Below are positions 12,101 to 20,383 of a DNA stretch of 64,000 bases, in pieces. A program made the translations under genes and the position numbers. Under the pieces are notes generated by a model. It was given only the letters and a program-made list of their open reading frames with translations, made no database searches and had not been told where the DNA came from. Positions within the stretch are counted from its first letter, which is position 1, and each line of letters begins with the position of its first letter. Origin of the DNA: Actinomadura hallensis (lineage in GTDB: Bacteria > Actinomycetota > Actinomycetes > Streptosporangiales > Streptosporangiaceae); NCBI RefSeq assembly GCF_006716765.1, contig NZ_VFPO01000001.1:3658001-3722000 (forward strand). The letters are read 5' to 3'.

Positions 12101-14278
12101 GGGGTCGAGGAGCAGCTCGCCCTCCCAGCGCACCGCCTGCTCGGCCGCCGCCCGCAGCTCCGGGACGTCCCCGGGCGCGACCTCGCCGCCGTGGCGCGTC
12201 ACCTCGACGGCGGCCCGAAGGGCGCGCAGCAGCCGCAGGTTGCGCACGTCCCCGACGAACACGGCGCCGCCCGGGGCGAGGAGGTCCACCGCCGACCGGA
12301 GAACCTGCGCGAGGTAGCCCGCGCTGGGGAAGTACTGCGCGACCGAGTTGACGACGACGGTGTCGAAATGCCCGCGGGGAAGGCCGCCGAAGTCGTGCGC
12401 CGGCTGCGCCCGCAGCTCCACCCGCCCGGCGAGCCCGGGGACGTCCCCGACCCGCCCGCGCAGGGCGGTGATCGCCGCCTCGGACAGGTCGGTACCCCAG
12501 TACGACTCGCAGTGCGGAGCGACGCCCGACAGGATCAGGCCGCTGCCGACGCCGATCTCCAGGACCCGGCGCGGCCGCAGCGCCAGGATCCGCTCGACGG
12601 TCGCCTCCCGCCACTCCCGCATCTCCTCCAGCGGGATGGGGCGGCCGTCGTAGGTGCTGTTCCAGCCGGTGAAGCTCTCCGCCAGGCCGCCGTCGCCGGA
12701 CGCCACCGCCGTGTAGAGCAGCTCGTGCAGCCGCTTCCACTCGTCGAGCCGGGCGCGCTCCCGGCGCTCGTCGCGCTCCGCCGGGGCCCCGGCGGCGGGC
12801 ACGACGTAGGCGACGAGGCGCCGGTCGCCCGGCCGGTCCTCGCGGACGGTGACCGCGGTCTGCGCCACCGCCGGATGGCCGCCGAGCACGGCCTCGATCT
12901 CGCCGGGCTCGACGCGGAAACCGCGGATCTTCACCTGGTCGTCGGCGCGGCCGGCGAACTCCAGCCGGCCGTCCGGCAGCCACCGCACCAGGTCGCCGGT
13001 GCGGTACAGCCGCCCGCCCGGCGGCCCGAACGGGTCGGCCACGAACCGCTCGGCGGTCAGCCCGGGGCGGCCGAGGTAGCCGCGGGCCAGCCCCGGCCCG
13101 CCGAGGTACAGCTCCGCCGTGACCCCCGGCGGCACGGGGCGCAGCGCCTCGTCCAGCACGTACGCGCGGGTGCCGGGGTCGGGACGCCCGATCGGCACCG
13201 CCGAGCCCGGCTCCGGGGCGTCCGGGCACTCGCCCAGCGTGGAGTTGACCGTCGCCTCGGTCGGCCCGTAGGCGTTGAACATGCGCCGCCCCGGCGACCA
13301 GCGCGCCACCAGCTCCGCCGGAACCCGCTCGGTCCCGGCGAGCAGGGTGGAGCCGAGCGGCAGGGTGCAGTCCTCCGGCATCGCGGCGAGCAGCGCCGGA
13401 GGCAGGATCATGAAGTCGACGCCGTGCCGGTGCGCGTAGTCCGCCAGTTCCGGGCCGGGCACCCGCCGCTCGGACGGGACGATCACCAGCCGCCCGCCCG
13501 ACAGCAGCCCCAGGCACAGGTCCCAGAACGCCACGTCGAAGCCGGCCGAGGCGAACTGCAGCACCCGGCTGTGCGGGCCGACGCCGAGCCGCTCCGACTG
13601 CGTCGCGACGAGCTTGGCGACCCCGGAGTGGGTGACCACGACGCCCTTGGGACGCCCGGTCGACCCCGAGGTGTAGATGACGTACGCGGCGTTGCGGACG
13701 TCCAGCGGGACGCGGGGGGCGGTGCCCGGGCGGGAGGCGATCTCCTCGGCGTCCTCCGGGCGGTCGAGCAGCAGCCGCGAGATCCCGGCGGCCTCGGGCA
13801 CCGCGCCCGCCAGCTCCCCGGTGGTGACCAGGCAGGCGGGCCGCGCGTCGTCCAGCATGAAGGCCAGGCGCTCCGCGGGGTACTCCGGGTCGAGCGGCAG
13901 GTAGGCGCCACCCGCCTTGAGCACGGCCAGCTCCGCGATGATCATGTCCGGCGACCGGGGCAGCGCCAGCGCGACGACCCGCTCGGGCCCGACGCCCCGC
14001 GCGACCAGGCTGTGGGCCAGGCGGTTCGCCCGCGCGTCCACCTCGGCGTACGTCAGCTCGGTGCAGGCGGACTCGTCGCCGAACACCAGCGCCACCGCCT
14101 CCGGGTTCTCGTCGACCCGCGCCTGGAACATTTCGGGGAGCGTCGCGGGCGGCACCCGGCACTCGGTGTCGTTCCATTCGACGAGAATCCGGTGGCGTTC
14201 TTCCGGTGAGAGCTCTGCGCGGGAATGCTCCGCCCCTTTTTCGGCGGTGTCCCGGCCGGCGGCGAATTCCATGGTCAC
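110..14278 (-). CDS. Four-module siderophore NRPS: A-nMT-PCP / C-A-PCP / C-A-PCP / C-A-PCP / C
   Basis: This 4722-residue megasynthase starts at a GTG (14276-14278) behind GGAGGT; an in-frame ATG lies two codons later. Approximate landmarks: A1 with [11 protein letters not shown] near 206; an N-methyltransferase inserted in A1 (VLEIGVGSG near 573); PCP1 Ser near 1005; C2 HHIVADGWS near 1229; A2 near 1706; PCP2 near 2103; C3 [10 protein letters not shown] near 2322; A3 near 2806; PCP3 near 3200; C4 HHIATDEWS near 3386; A4 near 3874; PCP4 near 4258; and a terminal C domain with HPIGVDDWS near 4439. Aligned by eye to GrsA, the A3 pocket reads DMENLGLINK, the code I recall for N5-hydroxyornithine in coelichelin synthetase. 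A1 reads DVWILGAVN and A4 DVFILGAVN, nearly the same pocket; A2 reads DALAFGVVQ. I do not assign A1, A2 or A4. No C domain precedes A1, and there is no epimerase and no thioesterase. Hydroxylase, formylase and iron-uptake neighbours make a hydroxamate siderophore the likely product. Confidence 0.95.
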   Translation of the reverse strand: MTMEFAAGRDTAEKGAEHSRAELSPEERHRILVEWNDTECRVPPATLPEMFQARVDENPEAVALVFGDESACTELTYAEVDARANRLAHSLVARGVGPERVVALALPRSPDMIIAELAVLKAGGAYLPLDPEYPAERLAFMLDDARPACLVTTGELAGAVPEAAGISRLLLDRPEDAEEIASRPGTAPRVPLDVRNAAYVIYTSGSTGRPKGVVVTHSGVAKLVATQSERLGVGPHSRVLQFASAGFDVAFWDLCLGLLSGGRLVIVPSERRVPGPELADYAHRHGVDFMILPPALLAAMPEDCTLPLGSTLLAGTERVPAELVARWSPGRRMFNAYGPTEATVNSTLGECPDAPEPGSAVPIGRPDPGTRAYVLDEALRPVPPGVTAELYLGGPGLARGYLGRPGLTAERFVADPFGPPGGRLYRTGDLVRWLPDGRLEFAGRADDQVKIRGFRVEPGEIEAVLGGHPAVAQTAVTVREDRPGDRRLVAYVVPAAGAPAERDERRERARLDEWKRLHELLYTAVASGDGGLAESFTGWNSTYDGRPIPLEEMREWREATVERILALRPRRVLEIGVGSGLILSGVAPHCESYWGTDLSEAAITALRGRVGDVPGLAGRVELRAQPAHDFGGLPRGHFDTVVVNSVAQYFPSAGYLAQVLRSAVDLLAPGGAVFVGDVRNLRLLRALRAAVEVTRHGGEVAPGDVPELRAAAEQAVRWEGELLLDPDFFPALAGDIDGIRAVDLRLKRARHHNELSRHRYDVVLHTRPRPKDAPRARELRWGADVGGVADLADRLAERPELLRVTGVPNARLTPDLEALRTLWPGEPPGDAADPETFRRLGEVHGYTVAATWSGGAQDGAFDAVFAAPGVDPGEIYRPDGDRLDAPSAYANTPSGFRDVGALTHALRAHLRERLPAHMVPAAFVPLAELPVLPSGKIDRKALPVPDYAAPASARRPAPALRDRASARPSDEGLRAREELLCGVYAEVLGLPDVGPDDDFIELGGDSILAVQVLIRARAAGLELSAGDVFRNRTAAALAAVSSTASSASPSAAASTAGEPRPSSGEGAEPLVRLTEDDARRITGLVGGIGEVLPLTPLQEGFLFHTLVDEPDGNVYVVQHVIDLRGPLDAAALRRAAQAVLDRHAPLRAGFVRLDDGRIVQVVPDGPVAVPWREVDLGGLGAAEREERAARIAAEENARGFDLERPPLLRCTLVRHDGEHHALVLMFHHIVADGWSVQVMLRELLEFYEHPGAVRASGAVARPAPPTPYRDYLAWLAGRDRDAALAAWRAALDDLDGPTRLADTLPPPPAGRDAGPRRRADVRFELGEETTAALAARARRHGLTLGTLVQGAWGLLLGRMTGRADVVFGTAVSGRYADVPGIESMVGMFVNTLPVRMRWRPGEPLTAALARLQDEQSALLDHQHLGLARIQRLAGAGELFDTLVVLENYPEERDLRDPSGTVEITGVDFTNVEQYPLALIVLPGRRLALRIDHDAAALGAAAAERIAARLEAVLETLAADPERPVAALEPPSAAERAGAALAGEPVRPAAPTLHAMITARAARGPDAVAVVGDGPGETLTYAELERRAGVLARRLRARGTRPGDVVAVAVPRSAELVAALLGTLKAGAAYLPLDVELPADRLAYLLADSSARTVVTTWEAAGRLPRADGVSHVLLGEPDDPDDGLSDGPVAEAAGPEHPAYLLYTSGSTGRPKGVLVPHRAVVSQMTWLTERFPLAPGDRVLHHLSAGFDASLLELFWPLCAGAGIVPARPGAQRDTAHLADLIREHGVTAMAMVPSMLAAFLRAAEDAGDLAALRGLRRVFSGGEALTGEFAARWSELTGVPLYNVYGPTETTVQVAYREYDGGADGEAVPIGGPVGGTRLYVLDAALRPVPPGAAGELYVGGVQVAQGYHRRAGLTAERFVADPFGAPGDRMYRTGDLVRRARGTGDDAPGGGHLTYLGRADRQVKIRGNRIELGEVETRIAALPGVRHAAVVDRHDGPGGARLAAYVVPEQDARVDAGALRESLAAALPEAMIPSDVVVLGELPRTPGGKVDRAALPAPDSGRARARAPRTGRERLFCEIFADVLETGEVGPDDDFFALGGDSILSIVVSGRAHRAGLAVGPQDVFEHPTPAALAAAAGEIAGGTAPGGGPDGGSGDRPDALLPLTAAELEQVARVAPVPVEEVWPLSPLQEGLYFHSSYDTGALDVYIAQVAFDFTERVDAGRLRDACAAVLARHTALRAGFTGDGLPRPVQFIGADPRPRLEVIDLSGLDPDRREAEVERILAADRGRRFDLSAPPLFRLLLIRLGDADRLVVTHHLILWDGWSAWLFFEQLIALYQRGGDAGDLPPPGSYRDYLAWLGTQDAERAKAAWRDALAGLDEPTLVGPVDRTLEPVLPDRCRAELPVPLTERLHAAVRRHGLTLNTVFSAAWAMALSGATGRRDVVFGTAVAGRPGDVPQVEGIIGMFLNTVPVRVALDPREPVPDLLRRVQAERVALMPHDYLGLGDIQQASGHSRLFDTLYVLQNLGDEDDMAELQERHGITEAEGIDATHYPITFVVTPGTPVRMKLDHRPDVIARPLAEALLRRFTTMVERLVGGLEDGARDGGAAPRTGALDPLEPGERRALAAEWDSTRRPLPDETVSEMLAAQAARTPGATAVVAKDETLTYAELDERVNRIARLLLARGAAPERVVALALPRSADMVAALFAVLRTGAAYLPLELDHPAARLADMLADAEPACVLTTEAAAASVPPDAPGRVALDAPDVAAELAALPGGPITPGETPGFEPGRPGRLAHPAYVIYTSGSTGRPKGVVTPYLGLTNMQLNHREAIFGPAVAAAGGRRLRIAHTVSFAFDMSWEELLWLVEGHEVHVCDEELRRDAEALVAYCDRHRVDVVNVTPTYAHHLIEEGLLDGHRPPLVLLGGEAVTETVWSRLRDTEGTTGYNLYGPTEYTINTLGGGTRDSDTPTVGRPIWNTRAYVLDGTLHPVPDGAPGELYIAGAGLARGYHRRAALTAERFAADPFGPPGGRMYRTGDLVRRRPDGNLDFLGRTDDQVKIRGYRVEPAEIGAALEEHPAVAQAAVVADASGPGGVKRLAGYVVPRSPDAAGADDLVAALRAHLRERLPDYMVPAALVPVERLPLTVNGKLDVRALPAPAVTAGARSRPPRTPAEETLCGLFAELLGVEEVGIDDGFFDLGGHSLLATRLIGRARAALGAELAIRDLFEAPTVAELAGRAAAGAGARPAPTPAADRPAEPPLSSAQRRLWMIEQLTPSAAYNYPLAMRLRGAFDLSAFRAALADLADRHEPLRTVVGERDGRPFQRVLPAGSVRPEVRVADADEDRLGAVLAGALGRPFDLAAEPPLRATVVRLAEDEHVVALVLHHIATDEWSDGPFLRDLSTAYAARAAGRRPGWEPLPVQYVDYTLWHRRLLGDRSDPGSLAARQLAFWRRTLDGAPERLELPADRPHPARPTTAGGELAVELDPAACAELRALARRSGASMFMVCHAAVAALLHRLGAGDDLPLGAPVSGRTDEALNDLVGFFVNTLVLRTDVSGDPTFAELLARVRETDLAAFSHQDVPFEAVVEELNPVRSPDRNPLFQVMVGYRTRSLPGGGTGPSLPGLDVRAEPVEARTAKFDLVFGFAEDPGTGGVTCVLEYRSDIFDRPTVARLGERLSRLVAAVAADPELRVGDIDVVSREERERVVTGFNRTDREVPEETIPEMFRRRAAERPGAVAVVDGARTLTYAELDALSDRMARLLAHYGVGPESVVGVAVPRSAETVAAMIAAGKLGAAFLPLDLAHPADRLAYMLRDAGAAAVVLTEQVAGKVPGVDGVRPVVLDGPEAAALLARAEPGGAFPPVALDQAAYVIYTSGSTGRPKGVVVPHEGVASLVATAVDRMGLTPDSRVLQFASVGFDVTIFELTMALCHGGRLVLVPDEARVPGPELTGFMNEQGITHAILPPSLVAALPAGCAPPDGATVLVGTETVPPDVIARWAGRLRLLAAYGLTEATVNSTLWPAEEGWTGAVPIGAPDPNTRVYVLDERLRPVPPGVPGELYVAGRGLARGYLGRPGLTAGRFVACPFGPPGARMYRTGDRARWRPGGDLDFLGRVDDQVKVRGFRVEPGEVAGAMTRHPAVRQAAVVADRAGGDTRLVGYAVPEAGDAPPDPAEVRAHVATLLPDHMVPSAVVVLDGPLPLTPNGKLDRRALPAPDWASMTGSAPPATPRQRELAALFAEVLGLPEVGVHDDFFALGGHSMSAMRLLGRVRAEMDAGLALRDVFDAPTVAALAERLDAGGATADGPRLTPASVRPEAVPLAPPQEWHWTRYRQGTGRAYGAAFALRPGGPRSGGLDGAALAAALADVAARHEPLRTRFPGGRPEPAEPVLEHVRVADLDAAIRDLAREPADLEARPPLRARLLTGPGGAQAFLLTVHPIGVDDWSAVPLSRDFAAAYAARRNGRGPEWRPLPVSYTDYALWAHRVAEETGERQLEYWREALRGLPARIPLPYDRPPSPGHRGVGEHLEFRIDAGLHRAIDALAARTGTSMFMVLQAALATLLTRNGAGAEIPIAARVAGRADDRLADLVGCFSGTVLLRTSTAGEPGADELLRRVRETDLAAFDRQDVPFDRVVSALGLPAPQVMLVHHEQAGLAEIPGLGAAFDLVPTGALPAELTVGFYEPRGQGPVDCVLVYDAELFDRATAGRLAGELLDILSTLRRNA

Positions 14279-14293
14279 AACCGCACCTCCGCC

Positions 14294-14314
14294 GCGGCCG
14301 GTTCCGCCGGCCGC
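14294..14314 (-). terminator. Hairpin between the binding-protein gene and the NRPS gene
   Basis: A perfect 8-bp stem (GCGGCCGG / CCGGCCGC) closes a 5-nt loop just upstream of the NRPS ribosome binding site. It has no U-run, which is usual for actinobacterial terminators. It could partly terminate transcription from the upstream lipoprotein gene, setting different levels for uptake and biosynthesis. This is inferred from structure only. Confidence 0.4.
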
Positions 14315-14418
14315 GCTCGCACACTCCTGGTCAGGCCACGCCCGGGGCCGGGCCGGCGTCGTCGTCCGGCCCGGTCCTCACGTGCCGCGTTCTGCGGTGG
14401 GTACTCGCGCGCCGGTCG

Positions 14419-15453
14419 TCAGCCGGCCTCGGTGAGCAGCGGCACCATCTGGTCGATCGCGTACGGGATGCTGAGCACGGTGTTGAAGGAGACCGCCGCG
14501 CCGACCGGGTTGTACGGCACGAAGACGACGCGGTCCTCCTTGGCGACCTTCAGGCCGGTGTACACGTCGTCCTTCTCGACGGTCTTCTCGGCGTCCGGGA
14601 CGGAGGTCAGGAAGATCAGCCGGTCGACGTCGACCATGTCCAGCCGCTCCGAGCCGATGACGGCGGCCTGCTCCTTGCCGGCGGCCTTCGCGATCGGTTC
14701 CGGGACCGTCATGCCGAGGCCCTTCATGAACTCGACCTTGGGGTCGGTCGGCCCGAACACGGCGTACTGGCCGGGCTTGAAGGGATCGGCGACCGCGAAG
14801 GACTTCCCGGCCAGCGACGGGTTCTTCTCACGGGCCTCGGCGAAGCGGCGCTCGACCTCGGCGACGAGCTCCTCCGCCTCCTTCTTCTTGCCGAGCGCCC
14901 GCCCGGTGACGCGCGTCATCTCCTGCCACGCCATCGCGTAGTCGGGGTGGTCGGCGGACTGCGCCACGGTGGGGGCGATCTTGGAGAGCTTGTCGTAGTC
15001 CGCCTGGGTGATCCCGGTGTAGAGGCCGATGATCAGGTCGGGCCGCAGCGCGGCGATCTTCTCGAACTTCAGGTCCTCGCGCTCCCCGACCACCTCGGGC
15101 GCGGCGCCGCCCCACCGGTCCTTGCTCCAGGGGTGCTCGGCGACGCCGAGGCCGAGCCCGGAGAACTCCACGACGCCGACGGGCCTGACGCCCAGCGCGA
15201 GCACCGCGTCCTGGTCGGTCATCCCGACCGTCACCACGCGCTCGGGCGGGGACTTGATCTCGGTGGTCCCGTACTTGTGCTCGATGCTGACGGGCAGCCC
15301 GCTCCCGCCGGCGGCGGCCTCCCCGCCGTCCGGGTCCGTCTCCTCGCCGCCGCAGGCCGCGAGGCCGAGCGTGAGGAGCAGGACGGTCACCAGGGCGACC
15401 ATGATTTTCCAGGGGAACGGCGAATGCGCTGCGGAACGCGACGTGGGGGCCAT
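14419..15453 (-). CDS. Iron-siderophore substrate-binding lipoprotein (FecB/FepB family)
   Basis: This is the extracytoplasmic receptor that would hand the ferric siderophore to the FecCD-type permease encoded divergently. The chosen ATG (15451-15453, MAPTSRSAAHS) has GAAGGG upstream; a TTG at 15510 and an ATG at 15492 would only lengthen the N-terminus. A basic stretch and a hydrophobic segment end in a lipobox (LGLAAC), so the Cys should be lipidated. The mature part carries the periplasmic-binding pattern of the family: PPERVVTVGMTDQDAVLALGV near the start, RPDLIIGLYTGI in the middle, and a C-terminal lobe. The length (344 aa) is typical. It shares its strand with the NRPS gene downstream, about 140 bp away, and two iron boxes lie before its start. 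Confidence 0.92.
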   Translation of the reverse strand: MAPTSRSAAHSPFPWKIMVALVTVLLLTLGLAACGGEETDPDGGEAAAGGSGLPVSIEHKYGTTEIKSPPERVVTVGMTDQDAVLALGVRPVGVVEFSGLGLGVAEHPWSKDRWGGAAPEVVGEREDLKFEKIAALRPDLIIGLYTGITQADYDKLSKIAPTVAQSADHPDYAMAWQEMTRVTGRALGKKKEAEELVAEVERRFAEAREKNPSLAGKSFAVADPFKPGQYAVFGPTDPKVEFMKGLGMTVPEPIAKAAGKEQAAVIGSERLDMVDVDRLIFLTSVPDAEKTVEKDDVYTGLKVAKEDRVVFVPYNPVGAAVSFNTVLSIPYAIDQMVPLLTEAG

Positions 15454-15531
15454 CGGCTGCCCTTCGGAATCGTTTTGCGGGGACACGGGCATGAGGGGCT
15501 TCGCGGACAAAGCCCGGCACCGGTGCGATGC

Positions 15532-15550
15532 TAAGGTAAGCCTTACCTAA
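15532..15550. promoter_or_regulatory. Iron box (DtxR/IdeR/DmdR-type operator)
   Basis: The sequence TAAGGTAAGCCTTACCTAA is a near-perfect 19-bp palindrome matching the actinobacterial iron-box consensus TTAGGTTAGGCTAACCTAA or its complement. It lies between the divergent lipoprotein and permease genes. Repression by iron-loaded IdeR/DmdR1 would shut both directions. Confidence 0.9.
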
Positions 15551-15572
15551 TAACAAGGTCTCCGCGAGAAGA

Positions 15573-15591
15573 TTAGGTGTGGCTAACCTAA
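15573..15591. promoter_or_regulatory. Second iron box in the same divergent promoter
   Basis: TTAGGTGTGGCTAACCTAA differs from the 19-bp consensus TTAGGTTAGGCTAACCTAA at only two central-left positions. It sits 41 bp (start to start) from the first box and is closer to the rightward permease gene. Two boxes suggest that each divergent promoter has its own operator. Confidence 0.9.
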
Positions 15592-15646
15592 CCTCAACGC
15601 TGATAAAAAGGCGGCGACCGTCCCGTACCGGACAGGGTGTGATCGC

Positions 15647-16744
15647 GTGAGCGAAGAGAGGCGGGCGGCCGTCCCGGTGGCCGCACCCGGGGCGTCCCCG
15701 GACGCCCCGCACCCCGGCGGCCTGGAGCGTTCCGGCCCCACCGGGGGCTCACGGGCGCCGCGCCCCCTGTTACTCGCGGCGGCGCTCTGCCTCCTCGTCC
15801 TCCTCTGCCTGCTGTCGATCGCGGTGGGCAGCAGGCAGATCCCCCTCGACCAGGTGCTCGGGGCGCTCACCGGCCCGCACGACACCCAGGTCGGCCGCAT
15901 CGTGTGGGACGTGCGCGTCCCCCGCACCCTCCTCGGCGTCCTCGCCGGGTCCGCGCTGGGGCTCGCCGGGGCCGTCATGCAGGCGCTGACCCGCAACCCG
16001 CTGGCCGACCCCGGGCTGCTCGGCGTCAGCGCGGGCGCCGCCTTCGCGCTGATGCTCGCCGTCGGCGTCATGGGCATGACCTCGCTGTACGGCTACGTCT
16101 GGTTCGCCTTCGCCGGCGCGCTCGCCGCGAGCGTCGTCGTGTACGCGGTTGGCGGGCTCGGCCGCGGCGGCCAGACCCCCGTCAAGCTGGCGCTCGCCGG
16201 GATCGCCGTCACGTTCATGCTGGAGTCGGTGACGCGCGGCGTCTCCCTCGTCGACCCGCAGGTCCTCAACCGGTACCGCTACTGGGCGTCGGGGTCGCTC
16301 GCCGGGCAGGAGACCACGACCATCCTGCAGGTCACGCCGTTCCTCGCGGGCGGCGCGGTGCTGGCGGTGAGCCTCGCGCCCGCGCTGAACAACCTCGCCC
16401 TCGGCGACGACGTGGCCGCGGCGCTGGGACGCCGGCTGCGGCGCGTGCGCATGCTGGGTGCCCTGTCGGTGATGCTCCTCACCGGCGCGGCCGTCGCGGT
16501 CGCCGGGCCCATCGTGTTCATCGGGCTGGTCGTCCCGCACGCCGTGCGCGCCTTCAGCGGACCGGACCAGCGCTGGCTCCTCCCGCTGACCGCGCTGCTG
16601 GCCCCCTGCCTGCTGCTGGCCGCCGACATCGCCGGGCGGGTCGTGGCCCGTCCCCAGGAGATCGACGTCGGGATCGTGGCGGCGTTCCTCGGGGCGCCGT
16701 TCTTCATCGCGCTGATCCGCCGACGCCGCCTCGCCGAGCTGTGA
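15647..16744 (+). CDS. FecCD-family iron-siderophore ABC permease (first subunit)
   Basis: This 365-residue polytopic membrane protein starts at GTG. After a polar N-terminus of about 35 residues come roughly ten hydrophobic segments. Family hallmarks are visible: VPRTLLGVLAGSALGLAGAV followed by MQALTRNPLADPGLLGVSAGAA near residues 85-130, and GPIVFIGLVVPHAVRAFSGPD near 285-305, which contacts the ATPase. It should form a heterodimer with the next gene product and import the ferric siderophore. It is transcribed away from the iron boxes and begins the three-gene importer operon. Confidence 0.94.
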   Translation: MSEERRAAVPVAAPGASPDAPHPGGLERSGPTGGSRAPRPLLLAAALCLLVLLCLLSIAVGSRQIPLDQVLGALTGPHDTQVGRIVWDVRVPRTLLGVLAGSALGLAGAVMQALTRNPLADPGLLGVSAGAAFALMLAVGVMGMTSLYGYVWFAFAGALAASVVVYAVGGLGRGGQTPVKLALAGIAVTFMLESVTRGVSLVDPQVLNRYRYWASGSLAGQETTTILQVTPFLAGGAVLAVSLAPALNNLALGDDVAAALGRRLRRVRMLGALSVMLLTGAAVAVAGPIVFIGLVVPHAVRAFSGPDQRWLLPLTALLAPCLLLAADIAGRVVARPQEIDVGIVAAFLGAPFFIALIRRRRLAEL

Positions 16745-16766
16745 GCGGCCGAGCCGTGAAGGGGAC

Positions 16767-17834
16767 GTGACCGTGATCGAGGTCTCCCGGCTGGCCGGGC
16801 GCACCGCCGTGCGGCTCGCCCGGCCGCCCGTGTCGGCGATCCTGCGGCCGCGGCTGCTGGCGACCTGCGCGGTGCTGGCGGGCGCGACCTTCGCCGTCCT
16901 GTGCGTGAGCCTCACCACCGGCGAGTACCCGCTGCCGGTGACCGAGGCCGTGCCCGCGCTGTGGGGCGGGGGCGACCCGGGCGCGCGGCTCATCGTCCAG
17001 GAGCTGCGGCTGCCGCGGGCGCTGGCCGGGCTGCTCGCGGGCGCCGCCTTCGGCGTGTCCGGCGCGATCTTCCAGACCCTGACCCGCAACCCCCTCGCCA
17101 GCCCGGACATGCTGGGCATCACGCAGGGCGCGGGCGTCGCCGTGGTCGGCGGCATCGTCCTCGGCCTCGGGGCGGGCCTCGGCACGCAGACGCTCGGGCT
17201 GGCCGGGGCGCTGGTCACCGCCCTGCTCATCTACGCCCTTGCCTGGAAGCGCGGCACCACCGGCTTCCGCATCGTGCTCGTCGGGATCGGCGTGAACTGG
17301 GTGTGCGTCAGCGCCACGCAGTACCTCATCGTCAGGGCGAAGGTCTACCAGGCGCAGGAGGCCGTGGGGTGGCTCGTCGGCAACCTCAACGGGCGGGGAT
17401 GGGAGAGCGCCCGCCCCCTCGTCCTCGCGCTGGCCGTGCTCGTCCCGCTCGTGCTGCTGCTCGGCCCGTGGCTGCGGGCGCTGCACCTCGGCGACCAGGT
17501 GGCGGGCGGCCTGGGCGTCCCGGTGCAGCGGGCGCGGCTCGCGCTGATGTGCGCGGCCGTCGGCCTCGTCGCCTTCGCCACCGCCGCCGCCGGGCCGGTC
17601 GCGTTCGTGGCGCTCGCCGCGCCGCAGATCGCACTGCGGCTCGCCGGCGCCTCCCGGCCCCCGCTGACCGCCTCGGCGGTCACCGGCGCACTGATCGTCC
17701 TCGGCTGCGACCTGCTGGGGCAGCGGCTGTTCCCCGGCCTGGAGCTGCCGGTCGGCGTCGTCACCGGGGTGCTCGGCGCGCCGTTCCTGCTCTGGCTGCT
17801 CGTCCGCGCCAACCGCATCGGCTCTGGAGGCTGA
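16767..17834 (+). CDS. FecCD-family iron-siderophore ABC permease (second subunit)
   Basis: This 355-residue paralogue of the preceding permease starts at GTG 22 bp after that gene's stop. It shows LPRALAGLLAGAAFGVSGAI, then the NPLASPDMLGITQGAG loop near residue 110, and AGPVAFVALAAPQIALRLAG near 275, the equivalent of the ATPase-coupling region. Ten or so membrane segments are expected. With its partner it forms the transmembrane pore of the siderophore importer. The actinobacterial pattern of two different FecCD subunits followed by one ATPase is complete here. Confidence 0.94.
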   Translation: MTVIEVSRLAGRTAVRLARPPVSAILRPRLLATCAVLAGATFAVLCVSLTTGEYPLPVTEAVPALWGGGDPGARLIVQELRLPRALAGLLAGAAFGVSGAIFQTLTRNPLASPDMLGITQGAGVAVVGGIVLGLGAGLGTQTLGLAGALVTALLIYALAWKRGTTGFRIVLVGIGVNWVCVSATQYLIVRAKVYQAQEAVGWLVGNLNGRGWESARPLVLALAVLVPLVLLLGPWLRALHLGDQVAGGLGVPVQRARLALMCAAVGLVAFATAAAGPVAFVALAAPQIALRLAGASRPPLTASAVTGALIVLGCDLLGQRLFPGLELPVGVVTGVLGAPFLLWLLVRANRIGSGG

Positions 17835-17838
17835 ACCC

Positions 17839-18747
17839 GTGACACGAACGTCGTCCTCCCGCGTCCCCGCCCCGGCCGGCGCCGGAACCGCCGCCGGAAC
17901 CGCCCGCGCCGCAAGCGCGGGCCCGGCGGCGCCCGAGCTCCGGGCGAGCGGGCTGCGGCTGGCCTACGACGACCGCGTGGTGGTCGAGGACCTCGACCTG
18001 CTCGTCCCGCCCGGGAGGATCAGCGTCATCATCGGCGCCAACGCCTGCGGGAAGTCGACGCTGCTGCGGGCGCTGGCCCGGCTGCTCGCCCCGCGCGGCG
18101 GCGCCGTGCACCTGGACGGGCGGTCCATCCACGCGATGCCCACCCGGCAGGTCGCGCGGCGCCTCGGCATCCTGCCGCAGTCGCCCGTCGCGCCGGAGGG
18201 GCTGACGGTCGTGGACCTGGTCGGCCAGGGCCGCGCCCCGCACCAGACCTGGTGGCGGCAGTGGTCGTCCGCCGACCAGGACGCGGTGACCGCGGCGCTG
18301 CGCGCGACCGGGACGCTGGAGTACGCCGACCGCCCGGTCGACGAGCTGTCCGGCGGCCAGCGGCAGCGCGCCTGGATCGCGATGGCCGTCGCGCAGGACA
18401 CCCCGATCCTGCTGCTGGACGAGCCGACCACCTACCTCGACCTGGCCCACCAGGTGGAGGTCCTCGACCTGATCGTCGACCTGAACCGCAGCGAGGGCCG
18501 CACCGTGGTCATGGTGCTGCACGACCTGAACCAGGCGTGCCGGTACGCCGACCACGTCATCGTGATGAAGGACGGCGCGATCGTGGCCGAGGGGCCGCCC
18601 CGCGAGGCCGTCGACGCGGACCTGGTCGAGGACGTGTTCGGGCTCCGCTGCCAGGTCGCCACCGACCCGGTCAGCGGCACGCCGCTGGTCATCCCGATCG
18701 GCCGCCACCACGGGCCCGGGGTCTCCGAGGACGGCGGCCCCGCCTGA
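17839..18747 (+). CDS. Iron-siderophore ABC transporter ATPase (FecE-like)
   Basis: The product (302 aa) is the cytoplasmic ATPase of the siderophore importer. It starts at GTG, four bases after the permease stop, with GGAGG upstream. An Ala/Gly/Pro-rich extension of about 30 residues precedes the ABC fold. Walker A is GANACGKSTLL (near residue 72), the signature is LSGGQRQRAWIAMAVAQ, Walker B is ILLLDEPTTYLDLAHQ, and the H-loop is MVLHDLNQA. ACGKSTLL is the usual variant in iron-chelate ATPases. The last codons and stop are followed by a near-copy of the same 16 bases (18734-18749 and 18752-18767), a small tandem duplication at the gene end. Confidence 0.95.
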   Translation: MTRTSSSRVPAPAGAGTAAGTARAASAGPAAPELRASGLRLAYDDRVVVEDLDLLVPPGRISVIIGANACGKSTLLRALARLLAPRGGAVHLDGRSIHAMPTRQVARRLGILPQSPVAPEGLTVVDLVGQGRAPHQTWWRQWSSADQDAVTAALRATGTLEYADRPVDELSGGQRQRAWIAMAVAQDTPILLLDEPTTYLDLAHQVEVLDLIVDLNRSEGRTVVMVLHDLNQACRYADHVIVMKDGAIVAEGPPREAVDADLVEDVFGLRCQVATDPVSGTPLVIPIGRHHGPGVSEDGGPA

Positions 18748-18885
18748 CCTCGCGGCCCCGCCTGACCCGGCAGCCCGGCGGCCCGGCGGCGCGGCGCCTT
18801 CGCCCGGCCGCCCCGAGCCTGCTCGCCCGGCCGTCTCGCCCCGTTCTCTCGCAGGACCGCCTTCCGGGACGTCGCGCGGCCGGCG

Positions 18886-20199
18886 TCAGCTCACGGCGTA
18901 GGAGTCGCGGTCCCCGGCCCGCAGGCGGGCGGCGACCGAGGCGGCGATCTCCCCGGCGCGGACGGCGGTGTTGGACAGCAGCGTCGAGCCGATGCCGTGC
19001 GTGTGCTCGGTGGCGCCCTGGACGTAGATGCCGCACTTCATCGCCGCGGTCGTGCCGACGCGGTAGTCGCGTTCCACGCGCAGGCCGCCGCCGGGCAGGC
19101 GCGGGCAGTACTCCCCCGCCTCGCCCAGGAGGGTCAGCGGGTCGCACGGCCGGTACCCGGTCGCGTAGACGAGGACGTCGGCGTCCAGCACGGTGCGTTC
19201 GCCGGTCGGCAGGAAGTCCACCGCGACCCGCACGCCGGAGTCGCGGGTCTCGACGTCCGCGACCCGGGAGGCGTTGAAGATGCGCAGCCGCTCTTTGCCC
19301 GCGACCTTCTCCTGGTAGTGCCGGCGGTACAGCTCGTCGATCAGCTCCAGGTCGACGACCGAGTAGTTGGTCGAGCGGTGGTAGTCCATCAGCGTCCGCT
19401 TCACGTCCTCGGGGGCGGCGAAGAAGTCGTCGACCGCCCGGGGGTCGAAGACGCGGTTGGCGAACGAGCTGTCGTCGGCGGGCGTGTAGCCGTACTTGGC
19501 GAACACCGCGCACACCTCGGCGCCGGGGAACGCGCGGTGCAGGTAGTCGGTGACCTCGGCGGCGCTCTGCCCGGCGCCGACCACCACCAGCCGCCGCGGG
19601 TCGCGCAGCCCGGGGACGCGGTAGAGCAGTTCCTCGCTGTGCCAGATGCGCTCGCCGCTCACGACCCCCTCGGGCAGGGCGGGCTCCAGGCCGGCGGCGA
19701 TCACCAGGTTGCGGGTGCGGCGCGTGGTGAGCTCGTCGGAGCAGCCGCCGTGCCGCACGATCACGTCGAGGTGCTCGACCGCGCCGCCGGTGACGACGGG
19801 CGTGACGCCGACGACCTCGGAACCGTATTCGACCTGGTCGTGAAAGGCGGACGCGGCCCAGTCGAGATAGTCGTGGAATTCCGCGCGCGACGGGAACATC
19901 GTCTTGTGGTTGATGAAGTCGGGCAGCCGCCCGCGGTCCTGCAGGTAGCTGAGGAAACTGAATCCGCTGGACGGATTCCGCAGCGTGACCAGGTCCTTGA
20001 GAAAGGACACCTGCATGGTCGTGCCCTCGATGAGCATCCCGCGATGCCAGCCGAACCTCGGCTGTTTCTCCAGGAACACCGCGTCGACCGTCTCGCCGTA
20101 CTGGGTCTCCCGCTCCCGCAGCGCTATCGCGAGGGCGAGGTTGGAGGGGCCGAATCCGATGCCGACGAGATCGTGGACATGCGCGTCCGAGGGGAGCAT
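18886..20199 (-). CDS. L-ornithine N5-monooxygenase (siderophore hydroxylase)
   Basis: This flavin enzyme uses NADPH and O2 to hydroxylate the side-chain amine of ornithine, supplying N5-hydroxyornithine for the NRPS. The ATG at 20197-20199 has GGAAAGG upstream and gives 437 residues, the usual size. Visible motifs are the FAD-binding GIGFGPSNLALAI near residue 14, the Trp/His-rich FGWHRGMLIEG, the NADPH-binding VVVVGAGQSAAEV near 205, and DVLVYATGYRP (ATGY) near 350. Lysine N6-hydroxylases share this architecture; ornithine is favoured because A domain 3 reads as hydroxyornithine. It is transcribed leftward from an iron-box promoter shared with the formyltransferase gene. Confidence 0.93.
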   Translation of the reverse strand: MLPSDAHVHDLVGIGFGPSNLALAIALRERETQYGETVDAVFLEKQPRFGWHRGMLIEGTTMQVSFLKDLVTLRNPSSGFSFLSYLQDRGRLPDFINHKTMFPSRAEFHDYLDWAASAFHDQVEYGSEVVGVTPVVTGGAVEHLDVIVRHGGCSDELTTRRTRNLVIAAGLEPALPEGVVSGERIWHSEELLYRVPGLRDPRRLVVVGAGQSAAEVTDYLHRAFPGAEVCAVFAKYGYTPADDSSFANRVFDPRAVDDFFAAPEDVKRTLMDYHRSTNYSVVDLELIDELYRRHYQEKVAGKERLRIFNASRVADVETRDSGVRVAVDFLPTGERTVLDADVLVYATGYRPCDPLTLLGEAGEYCPRLPGGGLRVERDYRVGTTAAMKCGIYVQGATEHTHGIGSTLLSNTAVRAGEIAASVAARLRAGDRDSYAVS

Positions 20200-20318
20200 G
20201 AAAGGGCCTTTCCGGAAGAACGGAACCTGCGGCGGGCACGGGTGATCCGGACGAGGGAGGCACGTGATCCGGCGCATACCGCACGTGCCATCGGCCTTCC
20301 CCTCGTCCGGCACTTCAA

Positions 20319-20337
20319 TTAGGTTAGGTTTACCTAA
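20319..20337. promoter_or_regulatory. Iron box between monooxygenase and formyltransferase genes
   Basis: TTAGGTTAGGTTTACCTAA matches the 19-bp DtxR/IdeR consensus at nearly every position. It lies in the 184-bp divergent region, so both tailoring genes should be repressed by iron together with the NRPS and importer. Confidence 0.92.
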
Positions 20338-20338
20338 T

Positions 20339-20357
20339 GAAGGTGAGCCTAACCTTC
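20339..20357. promoter_or_regulatory. Second, weaker iron box
   Basis: GAAGGTGAGCCTAACCTTC is an inverted repeat matching the complement of the consensus at 14 of 19 positions. It begins two bases after the first box. Such close spacing could allow cooperative repressor binding across the divergent promoter. Confidence 0.7.
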
Positions 20358-20383
20358 CTCGATCGACGGCACAAGGAGGCCCC

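Noticed and set aside
335..14209. A continuous forward open frame of more than 4600 codons opposite the NRPS
   Set aside because: It is the antisense shadow of the NRPS; it is Arg/Pro/Gly-rich with no domains, a common artefact in very GC-rich genes.
2343..14324. A second long reverse open frame across the NRPS
   Set aside because: It is read one frame off the true NRPS and contains only low-complexity Arg/Pro/Ala sequence.
18734..18767. 16-bp tandem repeat at the end of the ATPase gene
   Set aside because: Looks like a small local duplication covering the stop codon; no functional reading beyond that.
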